Shown here piece by piece: positions 19,996 through 29,716 of a stretch of 64,000 bases of DNA. The translations under genes were made by a program, and so were the position numbers. The notes under the pieces were generated by a model that was not told the origin of the DNA, made no database searches, and saw only the letters and a program-made list of their open reading frames with translations. Every line of letters begins with the position of its first letter. Within the stretch, counting starts at the first letter, position 1. The stretch lies in contig NZ_JAFEMD010000023.1 of NCBI RefSeq assembly GCF_016892765.1, positions 1 to 64,000 on the forward strand, given 5' to 3'. This DNA comes from Microvirga arvi (GTDB lineage: Bacteria > Pseudomonadota > Alphaproteobacteria > Rhizobiales > Beijerinckiaceae).

Positions 19996-20322
19996 TTACA
20001 GCGAGAACGAGGTGCCGCAGCCGCAGGAGGCGGTGGCATGGGGGTTCTCGATCTTGAAGGACTGGCCAATCAGGTCGTCCACGAAGTCGATCACCGAGCC
20101 CTCCATGTACTGGATGGACACCTCGTCCACCACCACGGTCGCCCCGTCCTTCTCGATCACGAGGTCGTCGTCCTGCCGGGTGCGGTCCACGTCGAAGGCA
20201 TACTGGAATCCCGAGCAGCCGCCTCCGTTGACGCTGATCCTCAGGTGGGAGCCGGAGGGCTCCGAGGCCATGATCTCGTTGATGCGGCGGGCGGCGCGGT
20301 CTGTCAGGGTGATACCGGTCAT
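19996..20322 (-). CDS. erpA: Iron-sulfur cluster insertion protein ErpA/IscA type
   Basis: 108 aa from ATG at 20322. HesB fold with the three cluster-binding cysteines: GGGCSGFQY at about 36-44 and ASCGCGTSFSL at the very end. It carries Fe-S clusters to apo-proteins. The frame is open to 20403, but MTGITLTDRAARRI matches family N-termini. It is divergent from dgt, as is common in Rhizobiales. Confidence 0.93.
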   Translation of the reverse strand: MTGITLTDRAARRINEIMASEPSGSHLRISVNGGGCSGFQYAFDVDRTRQDDDLVIEKDGATVVVDEVSIQYMEGSVIDFVDDLIGQSFKIENPHATASCGCGTSFSL

Positions 20323-20410
20323 GGGCACTTCCAGTCCATCGAAGGACGACATTCTTGCACTAGGTGTTAAGAGCAAGGTAAGTGCGCTCTGACAAGGCTT
20401 CAACCCGGGG

Positions 20411-21625
20411 ATGTTTGTGCGGCCCTTTGGCGAGAGATGGCGAGCTCCTTACGCGTGCGACCCCTGGGGGAGCCGCGGTCGGCTGTTTCCCGAGGCGGTC
20501 TCCCCGACCCGCAGCGAGTTCCAGCGCGACCGGGACCGGATCATCCACTCCTCCGCCTTCCGCCGCCTCAAGCACAAGACGCAGGTCTTCGTCTATCACG
20601 AGGGCGACCATTTCCGGACCCGGCTCACCCACACCATCGAGGTGAGCCAGATCGCGCGGGCGCTCGCCCGGTCCCTGGGGCTCGACGAGGACCTGGCCGA
20701 AGCGCTGGCGCTCTCCCACGACCTCGGCCATACGCCCTTCGGCCATACGGGTGAGGATACGCTGGACGAATGCATGGCGACGTTCGGCGGGTTCGACCAC
20801 AATGCCCAGGCTCTGCGGGTGGTCACCCGCCTGGAGCGGCGCTATGCGGATTACGACGGGCTGAACCTGACCTGGGAGACCCTGGAGGGGCTGGTCAAGC
20901 ACAACGGCCCGCTCCTCGATGCCGAGGGTAAGCCGACCCTGCGCTATGCCGCGCGCGGCGTGCCGCTGGCGATTCTCGAATACAACGTCATGCAGGATCT
21001 CGAACTCGCGACCTATGCAGGCGGCGAGGCTCAAGGTGCGGCCATCGCCGACGACATCGCCTATGACGCCCACGACATCGACGACGGCCTGCGGGCTGGC
21101 CTGTTCCGGATCGAGGATCTGCGCGAGGTGCCGTTCCTCGCAGAACTTCTGCAGGAGATCGATGCCCGCTACCCCAGCCTCGACCTGTCACGCCGGATCC
21201 ATGAGCTGACGCGGCGGGTGATCACCCGCTTCGTGGAGGACGTGGTGGCCGAGGGCGACCGCAGGATCGCGGCCCTGTCGCCCGAGACGGCCGACGACAT
21301 CCGGCAGGCGGGCGACACAATGGTCTGCTTCTCGCAGGCGATGAAGGAGGCCGATGCCTCGATCAAGCGGTTCCTCTATGCCCGCATGTACCGCCATCCC
21401 GACGTGATGCGCGTTCGGGCCCAGGCCGACGACGTGCTGCGGGACCTGTTCGGGCGCTTCAAGGCCGAGCCGGAGCTCATGCCCGACGAGTGGCAGACGG
21501 ACCTTCCGAGAGGCGACGAGCCGCGCCTCGCGCGACGGGTGGCGGATTACATCGCCGGCATGACGGACCGCTATGCGATCCTCGAGCACCGTCGCCTGTT
21601 TGACGTGACGCCGGACCTGCGTTAG
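20411..21625 (+). CDS. dgt: Deoxyguanosinetriphosphate triphosphohydrolase-like protein
   Basis: 404 aa. HD-domain hydrolase with [22 protein letters not shown], the first metal His in [11 protein letters not shown], the HD pair in [16 protein letters not shown], and the later [11 protein letters not shown] that completes the site. It removes triphosphate from dNTPs, chiefly dGTP, controlling pools. Start at 20411, 88 bases from the divergent erpA start. It is followed 50 bases later by argS, probably as one operon. Confidence 0.93.
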   Translation: MFVRPFGERWRAPYACDPWGSRGRLFPEAVSPTRSEFQRDRDRIIHSSAFRRLKHKTQVFVYHEGDHFRTRLTHTIEVSQIARALARSLGLDEDLAEALALSHDLGHTPFGHTGEDTLDECMATFGGFDHNAQALRVVTRLERRYADYDGLNLTWETLEGLVKHNGPLLDAEGKPTLRYAARGVPLAILEYNVMQDLELATYAGGEAQGAAIADDIAYDAHDIDDGLRAGLFRIEDLREVPFLAELLQEIDARYPSLDLSRRIHELTRRVITRFVEDVVAEGDRRIAALSPETADDIRQAGDTMVCFSQAMKEADASIKRFLYARMYRHPDVMRVRAQADDVLRDLFGRFKAEPELMPDEWQTDLPRGDEPRLARRVADYIAGMTDRYAILEHRRLFDVTPDLR

Positions 21626-21675
21626 GCGGCTCCACGGAATTCTAGGGCCAAGGGGCCCTTCAGAGACAAAGTACC

Positions 21676-23436
21676 ATGAATATTTTCGGGCTGTTTGAGA
21701 AGCGGGTTGCGGATGCGCTCGGCCGGTTGGCCGAGGCGGGCAAGATTCCTTCGGGGCTGGATGTCCGCCGCGTGGTGGTCGAGCCGCCGCGCGACCCCTC
21801 TCACGGTGATCTCGCCACGAATGCCGCCATGGTGCTGGCTAAGGAAGCGCGCATGAACCCGCGCGCCCTGGCCGAGCTTCTCGTCGCAGACCTCCAGGAC
21901 GACCCGCGCGTCACCAGGGTCGAGATCGCCGGACCCGGTTTCATCAACATCCGCCTTGCTCCCCAGGTCCTGCATGAGGTGCTGCGCGCGGCCGTGATCG
22001 ACGCGAACGGCTTCGGCCGGAGCGGGCAGGGGGCGGGCGCTCCCGTCAACGTGGAATATGTTTCGGCGAACCCCACGGGCCCGATGCATGTGGGCCATTG
22101 CCGTGGCGCGGTGTTCGGCGATGCCCTCGCCGGACTGCTCGATTTCGCCGGCTACAGGGTCACCCGCGAGTACTACATCAACGACGCCGGCGCGCAGGTC
22201 GACGTCCTCGCCCGCTCGGCCTATCTCCGCTACAGGGAGGCACTGGGTGAGGCAATCGGCGAGATCCCGGAGGGTCTCTACCCGGGCGACTACCTCAAGC
22301 CGGTCGGCGAGCGGCTTGCCAAGGAGCATGGCCCGAGCCTGCTCGACAAGCCGGAGGCCGAGTGGCTCCCGCTCGTGCGCGAGACGGCCATCGCCGCCAT
22401 GATGGACATGATCCGCAGCGATCTGGCGGTGCTCAACATCCACCACGACGTGTTCTTCTCCGAGCGCTCCCTGCAGCTGGGAGCCGAGGATCAGGTGAAG
22501 AAGCTGATCGACGATCTGTGCAGCCGCGACCTCGTCTATATGGGCCGCCTGCCGCCGCCCAAGGGCCAGAAGGACGAGGACTGGGAGGATCGCGAGCAGC
22601 TGCTCTTCCGCGCCACCGCCTTCGGCGACGAGGTGGATCGCCCGCTGCTGAAGTCGGACGGCTCCTATACCTACTTCGCCTCGGACATCGCCTATCATCG
22701 CTCCAAGTTCGAGCGCGGCTTCGCCTCCATGATCGACGTGTGGGGTGCGGACCATGGCGGCTACGTGAAACGCATGCAGGCTGCCGTGAAGGCGGTCTCC
22801 GACAACAGGGGCAATCTCGACGTCAAGCTCTGCCAGCTCGTGAAGCTCCTGCGCGGCGGCGAGCCGGTGAAGATGTCCAAGCGCTCGGGCGACTTCGTGA
22901 CCCTGCGCGAGGTGGTCGAAGAGGTAGGCCGGGATGCCGCCCGCTTCATGATGATCTTCCGCAAGAACGACGCGCCCCTGGATTTCGACCTGGCCAAGGT
23001 GGTCGAGCAGTCCAAGGACAACCCCGTCTTCTACGTTCAGTACGCCCATGCCCGCTGCGCCTCGGTTTTCCGGCAGGCCGCGGAGGCGTTCCCGGCCGCC
23101 GACTTTTCGGCAGGTCAGCTCGAGAAGGCTGATCTTTCGATCCTGAGTGACGAATCGGAAATGGACCTCATCCACCGGATCGCTCAGTTCCCCAGAGTCA
23201 TCGAGGCGGCGGCGGAAGCTCACGAGCCTCACCGGGTCGCGTTTTACCTCTATGACCTGGCGAGCGCCTTCCACAGCTTATGGAATAAGGGCAAAGACTT
23301 GCCGCAATTACGCTTTGTTAATCTAACTAGTAAAGATTCAACACAGGCGAGGCTCGCTCTCGTGCATGCCCTGAAGGGCGTGCTCGCATCTGGTCTCGCA
23401 ATCCTGGGCGTTACGGCACCTGATGAAATGCGATAG
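21676..23436 (+). CDS. argS: Arginine-tRNA ligase
   Basis: 586 aa class I synthetase: N-terminal additional domain ([19 protein letters not shown]), HIGH-type motif in [16 protein letters not shown] near 128-143, KMSK motif [11 protein letters not shown] near 400, and the C-terminal anticodon-binding helices ([19 protein letters not shown]). The usual order dgt-argS-SPOR protein-nagZ-scpAB of Rhizobiales is kept here. Confidence 0.96.
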   Translation: MNIFGLFEKRVADALGRLAEAGKIPSGLDVRRVVVEPPRDPSHGDLATNAAMVLAKEARMNPRALAELLVADLQDDPRVTRVEIAGPGFINIRLAPQVLHEVLRAAVIDANGFGRSGQGAGAPVNVEYVSANPTGPMHVGHCRGAVFGDALAGLLDFAGYRVTREYYINDAGAQVDVLARSAYLRYREALGEAIGEIPEGLYPGDYLKPVGERLAKEHGPSLLDKPEAEWLPLVRETAIAAMMDMIRSDLAVLNIHHDVFFSERSLQLGAEDQVKKLIDDLCSRDLVYMGRLPPPKGQKDEDWEDREQLLFRATAFGDEVDRPLLKSDGSYTYFASDIAYHRSKFERGFASMIDVWGADHGGYVKRMQAAVKAVSDNRGNLDVKLCQLVKLLRGGEPVKMSKRSGDFVTLREVVEEVGRDAARFMMIFRKNDAPLDFDLAKVVEQSKDNPVFYVQYAHARCASVFRQAAEAFPAADFSAGQLEKADLSILSDESEMDLIHRIAQFPRVIEAAAEAHEPHRVAFYLYDLASAFHSLWNKGKDLPQLRFVNLTSKDSTQARLALVHALKGVLASGLAILGVTAPDEMR

Positions 23437-23543
23437 TGTTTCCTCAAGCGGATCAACCGCTTAAGGAGTTCTCGCAGCGGGTCCTGTCACGTCGTGCCGG
23501 CGGAGCAGCGGGTGCTCCTGTCGCGTAACTGGAGATCCGGCGC

Positions 23544-24986
23544 ATGAGCGAATCAGTGAAGCCCCGTTTTGCCATCGATCTGAACGAGATCGAGCGGCAA
23601 CTCGTCCAGGCGGGCACCCCACAGGTCCAGCAGGCCTCTGCCACGCGGGGTGATCCGCTGGCGGAATTGGCCCGGATCGTAGGGCAGGACGACCCTTTTC
23701 AGTCGATTCTGGCCAATGACGGCTCGGCTCGTCCGCGCCAGCAGACCGCGTCGGTCGACGATCTTTTTGCCGTCCGCGACACTATGACGCCCGCTGCGCG
23801 CGTGGTGCCGGTCCGGGCGCCGCAGGCCGGACATTCCGCCCCCGCCTACGATCATGGCGCCTATCCCCAAAGCCATGCCCGCGCCCCCGAGCCGGCTTAT
23901 GCTCCTCATCCTGCCCGTCAGGAGCCGGACGCTTACGGCAACGAGGCCTATGCTCAGGATTATTACGCGGATCAGGCGGCCCAGTACGCCGATCAAGGGT
24001 ACGATCAGGGCTATGACCAAGACGATCGACACCATTATCCGCCGGTCGCGAAGACCCGTTCCCGCAAGGGTCCGATTGCGATCGCAGCCGTTGTCGGCGC
24101 CCTCGTGCTTGGCGGCGGCGGCGCCTATCTGGCCTCGGGTTCCGCTTCGATCACCGGCGGCGAGCCGGTGCTGATCACGGCGAACAACGAGCCGACGAAG
24201 GTGCAGCCGCAGAATCCGGGCGGGGTCGAGATCCCGAACCAGAACAAGCAGATCTACGAGCGCGCCAGCCAGAGCGGCGCGACCAAGGTCGTCAACCGCG
24301 AGGAGCAGCCGGTCGACGTGCAGCAGGCCGTCCGCATGAACGGCAGCACTGTCGCCGACGCGACTGGCGGCACCATCGGCGCATCGGCCAAGCCTCAGCA
24401 GACGGCGAGCCTGAATCTCGGCGAGCCCAAGAAGGTCCGCACCGTCACGATCCGTCCCGACGGCTCCGTGTCCGGTGAGGCTCCGGCTCACCAGGCTGCG
24501 GCTCCCGCGGCCATGACCCTGCCGGCTCAAGCACAATCCACCCCGGCGGCCCCGAAGCCGGCTCCCGCTCAAGCCACCCCTGCGCAGCCCAGGCCCGCCG
24601 CCAGCACTCCGGTTGCGGCACCTGCGACTCCGGCTCCTACGCCGAAGCCTGCTCCGGCCGCAGCGACGCCCTCGAGCACCCCCGCACCGCAGCAGGTGGC
24701 TTCGATCCAGCCCACGGCTCCCGTGGCTGCCGAGACGACGCCGACGGGCGGCTTCGCCGTCCAGCTCGGCTTCGGCAACTCCGAGACGGCGGCCCAGTCG
24801 GTCCTTGCCTCGTTGCAGCGCAAGCATCCTGACCTCCAGGGCGTGCCGGCGATGATCCGCAAGGCCGAGGTGAACGGCAACACCATCTACCGTGTCCGCG
24901 TCGGACCTCTGCCCAAGGAAGAGGCCTCCTCCCTCTGCTCCAAGCTGCAGGGCCAGGGCAGCCAGTGCTTCGTCGCCAAGAACTGA
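23544..24986 (+). CDS. SPOR-domain membrane protein
   Basis: 480 aa. The cytoplasmic N-terminal part is polar, with a Tyr/Gln-rich stretch (DYYADQAAQYADQGYDQGYDQ). One membrane helix lies at about 176-198 (GPIAIAAVVGALVLGGGGAYLASG), then a long Ala/Pro-rich periplasmic linker (about 310-395) and the SPOR domain in the last 80 residues (GGFAVQLGFGNSETAAQSVLASLQRKHP ... YRVRVGPLPKEEASSLCSKL). SPOR domains bind denuded peptidoglycan and bring proteins to the division site. It precedes nagZ, also a cell-wall gene. Confidence 0.9.
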   Translation: MSESVKPRFAIDLNEIERQLVQAGTPQVQQASATRGDPLAELARIVGQDDPFQSILANDGSARPRQQTASVDDLFAVRDTMTPAARVVPVRAPQAGHSAPAYDHGAYPQSHARAPEPAYAPHPARQEPDAYGNEAYAQDYYADQAAQYADQGYDQGYDQDDRHHYPPVAKTRSRKGPIAIAAVVGALVLGGGGAYLASGSASITGGEPVLITANNEPTKVQPQNPGGVEIPNQNKQIYERASQSGATKVVNREEQPVDVQQAVRMNGSTVADATGGTIGASAKPQQTASLNLGEPKKVRTVTIRPDGSVSGEAPAHQAAAPAAMTLPAQAQSTPAAPKPAPAQATPAQPRPAASTPVAAPATPAPTPKPAPAAATPSSTPAPQQVASIQPTAPVAAETTPTGGFAVQLGFGNSETAAQSVLASLQRKHPDLQGVPAMIRKAEVNGNTIYRVRVGPLPKEEASSLCSKLQGQGSQCFVAKN

Positions 24987-25051
24987 GGAAGCTTGAAGAA
25001 CCGAGGAAGCTTGGCGGTCGAGATTCCTTGACCCTGCCGAGCAAGGGACGT

Positions 25052-25079
25052 AAGGCGCGGGTATGACCACCCGCGCCTT
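25052..25079 (+). terminator. Perfect hairpin with the nagZ start codon in its loop
   Basis: AAGGCGCGGGT pairs with ACCCGCGCCTT (11 of 11), and the six-base loop is ATGACC, the first two nagZ codons. TTTATT follows, so it also looks like an intrinsic terminator for the SPOR gene. It could lower expression of nagZ or gate its translation. Confidence 0.6.
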
Positions 25080-26082
25080 TATTGCTGGATGCTCCGGCTT
25101 TGAGCTCACCCCGGACGAGGCCGCCTTCTTCAGGGAGGCGCAGCCCTGGGGCTTCATCCTGTTCCGCCGCAACGTGGATAGCCCTGAGCAGGTGAGGGCG
25201 CTCTGCGCCTCTCTGCGGGATGTTGTCGGACGAACCGACGCCCCGATCCTCATCGATCAGGAGGGCGGCCGGGTCCAGCGCATGGGACCTCCGCACTGGC
25301 CCAAATATCCCTCCGGCAGCACCTATGGGCGCCTTCACGCCAACGATCCTCTGGTTCAGCGGGAGATCGCGCGCCTCGGAGCGCGGCTGATTGCCCATGA
25401 CCTGCGGTCGGTCGGCATCACGGTGGATTGCCTGCCGGTGCTCGACGTGCCGTCTCCGGGGGCTCACGACATCATCGGCGACCGGGCCTACGGCAAGACC
25501 CCCGGCGAGGTTGCGGTGCTGGGCCGGGCGGCGGCCGAGGGGCTCCTGGCCGGCGGCGTGCTGCCGGTGGTCAAGCACATGCCCGGCCATGGCCGGGCGG
25601 GCGCGGACAGCCATCTGGCGCTCCCCATCGTCGAGGCCTCCCGCGAGGACCTGGAACGGCACGATTTCGCGCCTTTCCGCATGCTCACCGACATGCCCCT
25701 CGCGATGACGGCCCACGTGGTCTACACGGCCCTCGATCCGGAGCATCCCACGACGACCTCCCGTATCGTCATGGAGGGGATCATACGGGGCCATATCGGC
25801 TATGACGGGCTGGTGATGACCGACGACCTGTCCATGCACGCCCTGTCCGGCTCCTTCCGGGAGCGCACCGAGGCCGCCTTTGCTGCCGGCTGCGACATGG
25901 CTCTCCACTGCAACGGCAGCATGGACGAGATGAGCGCGGTGGCCGAGGCCGCGCCCGTCCTTCAGGGCGATGCCCTGCGCCGCGCGAACGCCGCGTTGGC
26001 GCGCATCACCCACGACCCGGAGCCTCTGGATCCTGTGGATGCCCGGGCGCGGCTCGATTCTGCTCTTGCGATGATCGCCTAA
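25063..26082 (+). CDS. nagZ: Beta-N-acetylhexosaminidase (glycoside hydrolase family 3)
   Basis: 339 aa, usual length of a single-domain NagZ. Family 3 hallmarks: LIDQEGGRVQRM, VDCLPVLDV, VVKHMPGHGRAGADSH with the catalytic His, and MTDDLSMHAL with the nucleophile Asp near 256. It releases GlcNAc from muropeptides in the cytoplasm for cell-wall recycling. The start codon lies in the loop of a perfect hairpin. The scpA gene follows in the same direction. Confidence 0.95.
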   Translation: MTTRAFIAGCSGFELTPDEAAFFREAQPWGFILFRRNVDSPEQVRALCASLRDVVGRTDAPILIDQEGGRVQRMGPPHWPKYPSGSTYGRLHANDPLVQREIARLGARLIAHDLRSVGITVDCLPVLDVPSPGAHDIIGDRAYGKTPGEVAVLGRAAAEGLLAGGVLPVVKHMPGHGRAGADSHLALPIVEASREDLERHDFAPFRMLTDMPLAMTAHVVYTALDPEHPTTTSRIVMEGIIRGHIGYDGLVMTDDLSMHALSGSFRERTEAAFAAGCDMALHCNGSMDEMSAVAEAAPVLQGDALRRANAALARITHDPEPLDPVDARARLDSALAMIA

Positions 26083-26121
26083 AGCCCATGAAGCTTCGCG
26101 CGGAGTAGTTGAGTACCATCC

Positions 26122-26922
26122 ATGGCAAAGCCCTTACCCTTCGAAGATATCGAGCTGAACGAGCGGGCCGAGAGCGAGCCCGCTCTGCTCGTCGACGTGG
26201 ACGGTTTCGAAGGGCCGCTCGACCTCCTGCTCGAACTCGCCCGCCGCCAGAAGGTGGACCTTCACCGCATCTCGATCCTGGCGCTGGCCGAGCAGTACAT
26301 CACCTTCATCGAGGCGGCGCGGCGCATGCGCCTGGAGCTGGCGGCCGATTATCTCGTGATGGCGGCGTGGCTCGCCTATCTCAAGTCGCGCCTCCTGCTG
26401 CCCGAGCCGCCGAAGGGCGAGGAGCCGAGCGCCGAGGACCTGGCCTCCGCCCTGGCCCTGCGCCTGCGCCGCCTGGAGGCGATCCGCGAAGCCGCCAAGA
26501 GGATGGGCGAGCGGGCCTGGCTCGGCCGCGACGTCTTTGCCCGCGGCGCACCGGAGCCGGTGATCGTCAACCGGGATTCCCACTACGAGGCGAGCCTCTA
26601 CGACCTGCTCAAGGCCTATGCCCAGCAGCGGCAGATCCAGTTCAATTCCAGGGTTTCCCTGCACAAGCGGAATGTCTGGTCCCTGGTCGAGGCACGGGAG
26701 GCCCTGGAGCGCCTGGTCGGCCACCTGAGCGATTGGGTGACCCTCGACACCTATCTCGTCGAATACATGGTCGAGCCCGCCATGCGCCCGACGGTTCTGG
26801 CCTCGGCCCTGTCCGCCACCCTGGAAATGGTGCGCGAGGGCAAGCTCGCGATGCGACAGGACGAGGCCTTCGCTCCGGTCTGGGTCAAGCCCGTCGCCGA
26901 CTCGGCCGAGGCAGGAGTTTAG
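26122..26922 (+). CDS. scpA: Segregation and condensation protein A
   Basis: 266 aa kleisin subunit. The conserved N-terminal FEGPLDLLLELARRQKVDLHRISILALAEQYITFI and AADYLVMAAWLAYLKSRLLLP binds the Smc neck; the C-terminal winged helix (MRPTVLASALSATLEMVREGKLAMRQDEAFAPVWVK) binds the Smc head. With ScpB it forms the Smc condensin that organises and segregates the chromosome. The smc gene is not in this window. scpB follows after one base. Confidence 0.95.
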   Translation: MAKPLPFEDIELNERAESEPALLVDVDGFEGPLDLLLELARRQKVDLHRISILALAEQYITFIEAARRMRLELAADYLVMAAWLAYLKSRLLLPEPPKGEEPSAEDLASALALRLRRLEAIREAAKRMGERAWLGRDVFARGAPEPVIVNRDSHYEASLYDLLKAYAQQRQIQFNSRVSLHKRNVWSLVEAREALERLVGHLSDWVTLDTYLVEYMVEPAMRPTVLASALSATLEMVREGKLAMRQDEAFAPVWVKPVADSAEAGV

Positions 26923-26923
26923 G

Positions 26924-27655
26924 ATGCTGCCCGAGATGCAGGAAGAAGCCACCGAGATGATGGAAGGCGAGGCCTCAGAGGTCAGCCAAGGATCCGATCA
27001 CGTGCCCGATCACGGCGAGGCCATGCGCATTGCCGAGGCGCTCCTGTTCGCATCCGCCGCGCCCTTGAGCGCCGAGGAGCTGAGCGGGCGCCTGCCGGAA
27101 GGCGCGGATGTGGAGAGGATCCTTCAGGACCTGAGCGAGCTTTATGCGCTCCGGGGCGTCAACCTGGTCAAGGTTGCGGGGAAATGGACCTTCCGGACGG
27201 CGAGCGACCTGTCCTTCGTGCTCGCACGCGACGTGGTCGAGCAGCGCCGGCTGTCCCGCGCGGCCATGGAGACCCTCGCCATCATCGCCTATCACCAGCC
27301 GGTGACGCGGGCCGAGATCGAGGAGATCCGCGGCGTCGCCACCTCGAAGGGCACTATCGACCTGCTCCTGGAGACGGGCTGGATCCGCCTGAGGGGGCGC
27401 CGGAAGGCGCCGGGGCGCCCCGTCACCTACGGCACGACGCCGGCCTTCCTCGAGCATTTCGGGTTCGACGCCATCGAAGACCTGCCGGGTCTCGAGGAGC
27501 TGAAGGGTGCGGGCTTCATCGAAGGCCGCGTTCCCTCCGACTTCTCGGTGCCGATCCCCTCCGATGCCGATGCCCTGCGCGAGGACGAGGATCCCCTCGA
27601 CGACGATCTCCTGCAGCCCCTGGACATGCACCAGACCGAGGCCGGCGAGGAATGA
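26924..27655 (+). CDS. scpB: Segregation and condensation protein B
   Basis: 243 aa. Two winged-helix modules: AMRIAEALLFASAAPLSAEELSGRLP and LSRAAMETLAIIAYHQPVTRAEIEEIRGVATSKGTIDLLLETGWIRLRGRRKAPGRPVTYGTTPAFLEHFG, the diagnostic ScpB stretch. The C-terminal tail is acidic. Forms a dimer that bridges ScpA. Its stop overlaps the start of the ABC ATPase gene by four bases. Confidence 0.95.
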   Translation: MLPEMQEEATEMMEGEASEVSQGSDHVPDHGEAMRIAEALLFASAAPLSAEELSGRLPEGADVERILQDLSELYALRGVNLVKVAGKWTFRTASDLSFVLARDVVEQRRLSRAAMETLAIIAYHQPVTRAEIEEIRGVATSKGTIDLLLETGWIRLRGRRKAPGRPVTYGTTPAFLEHFGFDAIEDLPGLEELKGAGFIEGRVPSDFSVPIPSDADALREDEDPLDDDLLQPLDMHQTEAGEE

Positions 27656-28779
27656 CGGACAGGCCTGCCGGAGGCCCGGCCCGCGACCGGTTTCGACTGC
27701 CCCGCTGGGGCCAGCGCGGCACCGCCGGCGCGTCGATCCCTGCCCAGCTCACCTTCGAGAACATCGTCCAGGTCTATGGCAGCCAGCGAGCCCTGGACGG
27801 CGTCTCGCTCACCATCGAGCCGGGAGAGATCGTCTGCCTGCTCGGCCATTCCGGCTGCGGCAAGACCACCCTTTTGCGCATTGCCGCCGGAGTCGAAGCT
27901 CCGACCTCCGGCCGGGTGCTCATGGACGGCTTGGAGGCGAGCGGGCCGAGGGCCTTCGTGGAGCCGGAGCGGCGGGGCATCGGCCTGATGTTCCAGGATT
28001 ATGCCCTGTTCCCGCACATGACGATCCTGCAGAACATCATGTTCGGCCTGAAGGATCTTTCGGCGTCGGAGGCCGGCGTCGCCGCTCGCCGGGCCCTGTC
28101 CCGCGTGGGCCTCGAGCACTACGCAAGGGAATATCCGCACACGTTGTCGGGCGGCGAGCAGCAGAGGGTGGCGCTGGCCCGTTCCATCGCGCCCCGTCCC
28201 GGCGTGCTGCTCATGGACGAGCCTTTCTCCAACCTCGACCGGCGCATGCGTGACGCGATCCGCGACGAGACCGTCGCCATCCTGAGGGAGACCGGGGCCA
28301 CCACCATCGTCGTGACCCACGATCCCGAAGAGGCCATGCGGATCGCCGACCGGATCGTGCTGATGCGGGCCGGCCGGATCATCCAGCAGGGGGAAGCCGA
28401 GGAGATCTACCGGCAGCCGGCCAACCTCTTCGCAGCGCGGTTCTTCTGCGACTTCAACGAGCTTGAGGGCGTGGTCCGCAACGGACAGGTGACCTGCCCG
28501 GTCGGCGTCTTTCCGGCGCCGCATCTCGAGGACGGACCTGCCATCGTCTGCGTGCGGCCGCAGGGCTTGAAGCTGAAGCCCGCGGGCTTCTGCCTGCCCG
28601 GCCGGGTGGTCTCGCGCCGCTTCCTCGGCGAGGTCGATCTGGTCCATATCGACGTGCAGGGCGTCGATCGTCCGCTCCAGGCCCGTCTTCACGATCCCGT
28701 TGGCGTGAAGGAGGGACAGGACGTGGGCATCGAGGTCGATACGAAGGATGTCCTTGTTTTCGCCGCGTCCGACGCATAG
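27652..28779 (+). CDS. Orphan ABC transporter ATP-binding protein (FbpC/PotA-like)
   Basis: 375 aa from ATG at 27652, overlapping the scpB stop. Walker A GHSGCGKTT near 65, Q-loop FQDYALFPHM, signature [15 protein letters not shown], Walker B VLLMDEPFSNLD, H-loop VVTHDPEEAM, then a C-terminal TOBE-like regulatory part (VVRNGQVTCPVGVF, VCVRPQGLKL). This is the iron/spermidine/maltose importer type, but no permease or binding protein lies nearby; its partner must be elsewhere. The 4-base overlap ties it to scpAB and the tat genes. Confidence 0.88.
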   Translation: MTDRPAGGPARDRFRLPRWGQRGTAGASIPAQLTFENIVQVYGSQRALDGVSLTIEPGEIVCLLGHSGCGKTTLLRIAAGVEAPTSGRVLMDGLEASGPRAFVEPERRGIGLMFQDYALFPHMTILQNIMFGLKDLSASEAGVAARRALSRVGLEHYAREYPHTLSGGEQQRVALARSIAPRPGVLLMDEPFSNLDRRMRDAIRDETVAILRETGATTIVVTHDPEEAMRIADRIVLMRAGRIIQQGEAEEIYRQPANLFAARFFCDFNELEGVVRNGQVTCPVGVFPAPHLEDGPAIVCVRPQGLKLKPAGFCLPGRVVSRRFLGEVDLVHIDVQGVDRPLQARLHDPVGVKEGQDVGIEVDTKDVLVFAASDA

Positions 28780-28836
28780 GTTGGCGGCAAGTTCATATCG
28801 AAGAGCCGCGCCTACCAGGGCGCAGGAGGAATTGCC

Positions 28837-29079
28837 ATGGGTGGCACGAGTATTTGGCACTGGATCGTTGTCGGTCTGATCGTCGTCCTGCTGTTCGGAC
28901 GCGGCAAGATCTCCGACATGATGGGCGACGTCGCGAAGGGCATCAAGGCCTTCAAGAAGGGCATGTCGGAAGACGATACCCCGGCAAAGCCGGTTCAGCC
29001 GTCCGAGCCGGTTCGCACCATCGACCATCAGAACGGCACGACCACCACGACCGTGACGACGGATCACAAAGTCGGTTGA
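28837..29079 (+). CDS. tatA: Sec-independent translocase subunit TatA
   Basis: 80 aa. One N-terminal membrane helix ([21 protein letters not shown], with the hallmark FGRGK hinge) followed by the amphipathic helix [19 protein letters not shown] and a polar tail. Oligomerises to form the pathway for folded, twin-arginine proteins. First of tatA-tatB-tatC. Confidence 0.95.
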   Translation: MGGTSIWHWIVVGLIVVLLFGRGKISDMMGDVAKGIKAFKKGMSEDDTPAKPVQPSEPVRTIDHQNGTTTTTVTTDHKVG

Positions 29080-29152
29080 GCATTGCGGAGCAGCCACGTT
29101 CGTGGCTCGGCAGTATGCGTGAGTACCTAAAGGGCAGGTTCGAGGCCGCGTC

Positions 29153-29716
29153 ATGTTGGACATGAGCTGGGGTGAGATCATGGTGATCGGCGCCGTTGCG
29201 CTGATCGTGATCGGCCCGAAGGATCTGCCGAGGGCCCTGCGGACCGTGGGTCAGGTGACCGGCAAGCTCCGCCGCATGGCGGCGGAGTTCCAGGGGCAGT
29301 TCAACGAGGCCATGCGGGAAGCCGAACTCGACGAGGTCAAGAAGCAGCTCCAGAGCGTCAACGACTCCGTCTCCTCGGTGGGCAACACGAATTTCAACCC
29401 CATCCAGACCCTTCGGGACGAGTTGAAGACCTCCATCGAGGCGCCAGTGACGGCTCAGGAGAACGCGCCCGAGCCGGAGAGCATCTCCGAGGCTGCCGAG
29501 GCGACGCCTCTGGCGCCTTCCGATGCTACGGTGCAGGCCGTGGTGGAGGGACGCGAACCGGCACCCCCCGATCCGCTGGTAGACCTGCCGCTCCCTCCAA
29601 CCGTTGATCCCACGACGGAGATCGCCGAGTCCCTGCGGCGCGAGGCGGAGTACGAGGCCCAGCAGGCCGCTCTCGCTGAACAACTCTCAGAAAAACCGGA
29701 CGCGAAAGTCGGATGA
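29153..29716 (+). CDS. tatB: Sec-independent translocase subunit TatB
   Basis: 187 aa. Helix MLDMSWGEIMVIGAVALIVIGPKDLPRALR (Glu in the membrane segment and the GPKDLP hinge distinguish TatB from TatA), then a long amphipathic and charged tail rich in Glu and Pro. Works with TatC as the receptor for twin-arginine signal peptides. It overlaps tatC by four bases. Confidence 0.95.
   Translation: MLDMSWGEIMVIGAVALIVIGPKDLPRALRTVGQVTGKLRRMAAEFQGQFNEAMREAELDEVKKQLQSVNDSVSSVGNTNFNPIQTLRDELKTSIEAPVTAQENAPEPESISEAAEATPLAPSDATVQAVVEGREPAPPDPLVDLPLPPTVDPTTEIAESLRREAEYEAQQAALAEQLSEKPDAKVG

Noticed and set aside
24987..25020. GAGGAAGCTTG direct repeat after the SPOR gene
   Set aside because: Two copies only 20 bases apart; too short to support an element or regulatory claim.
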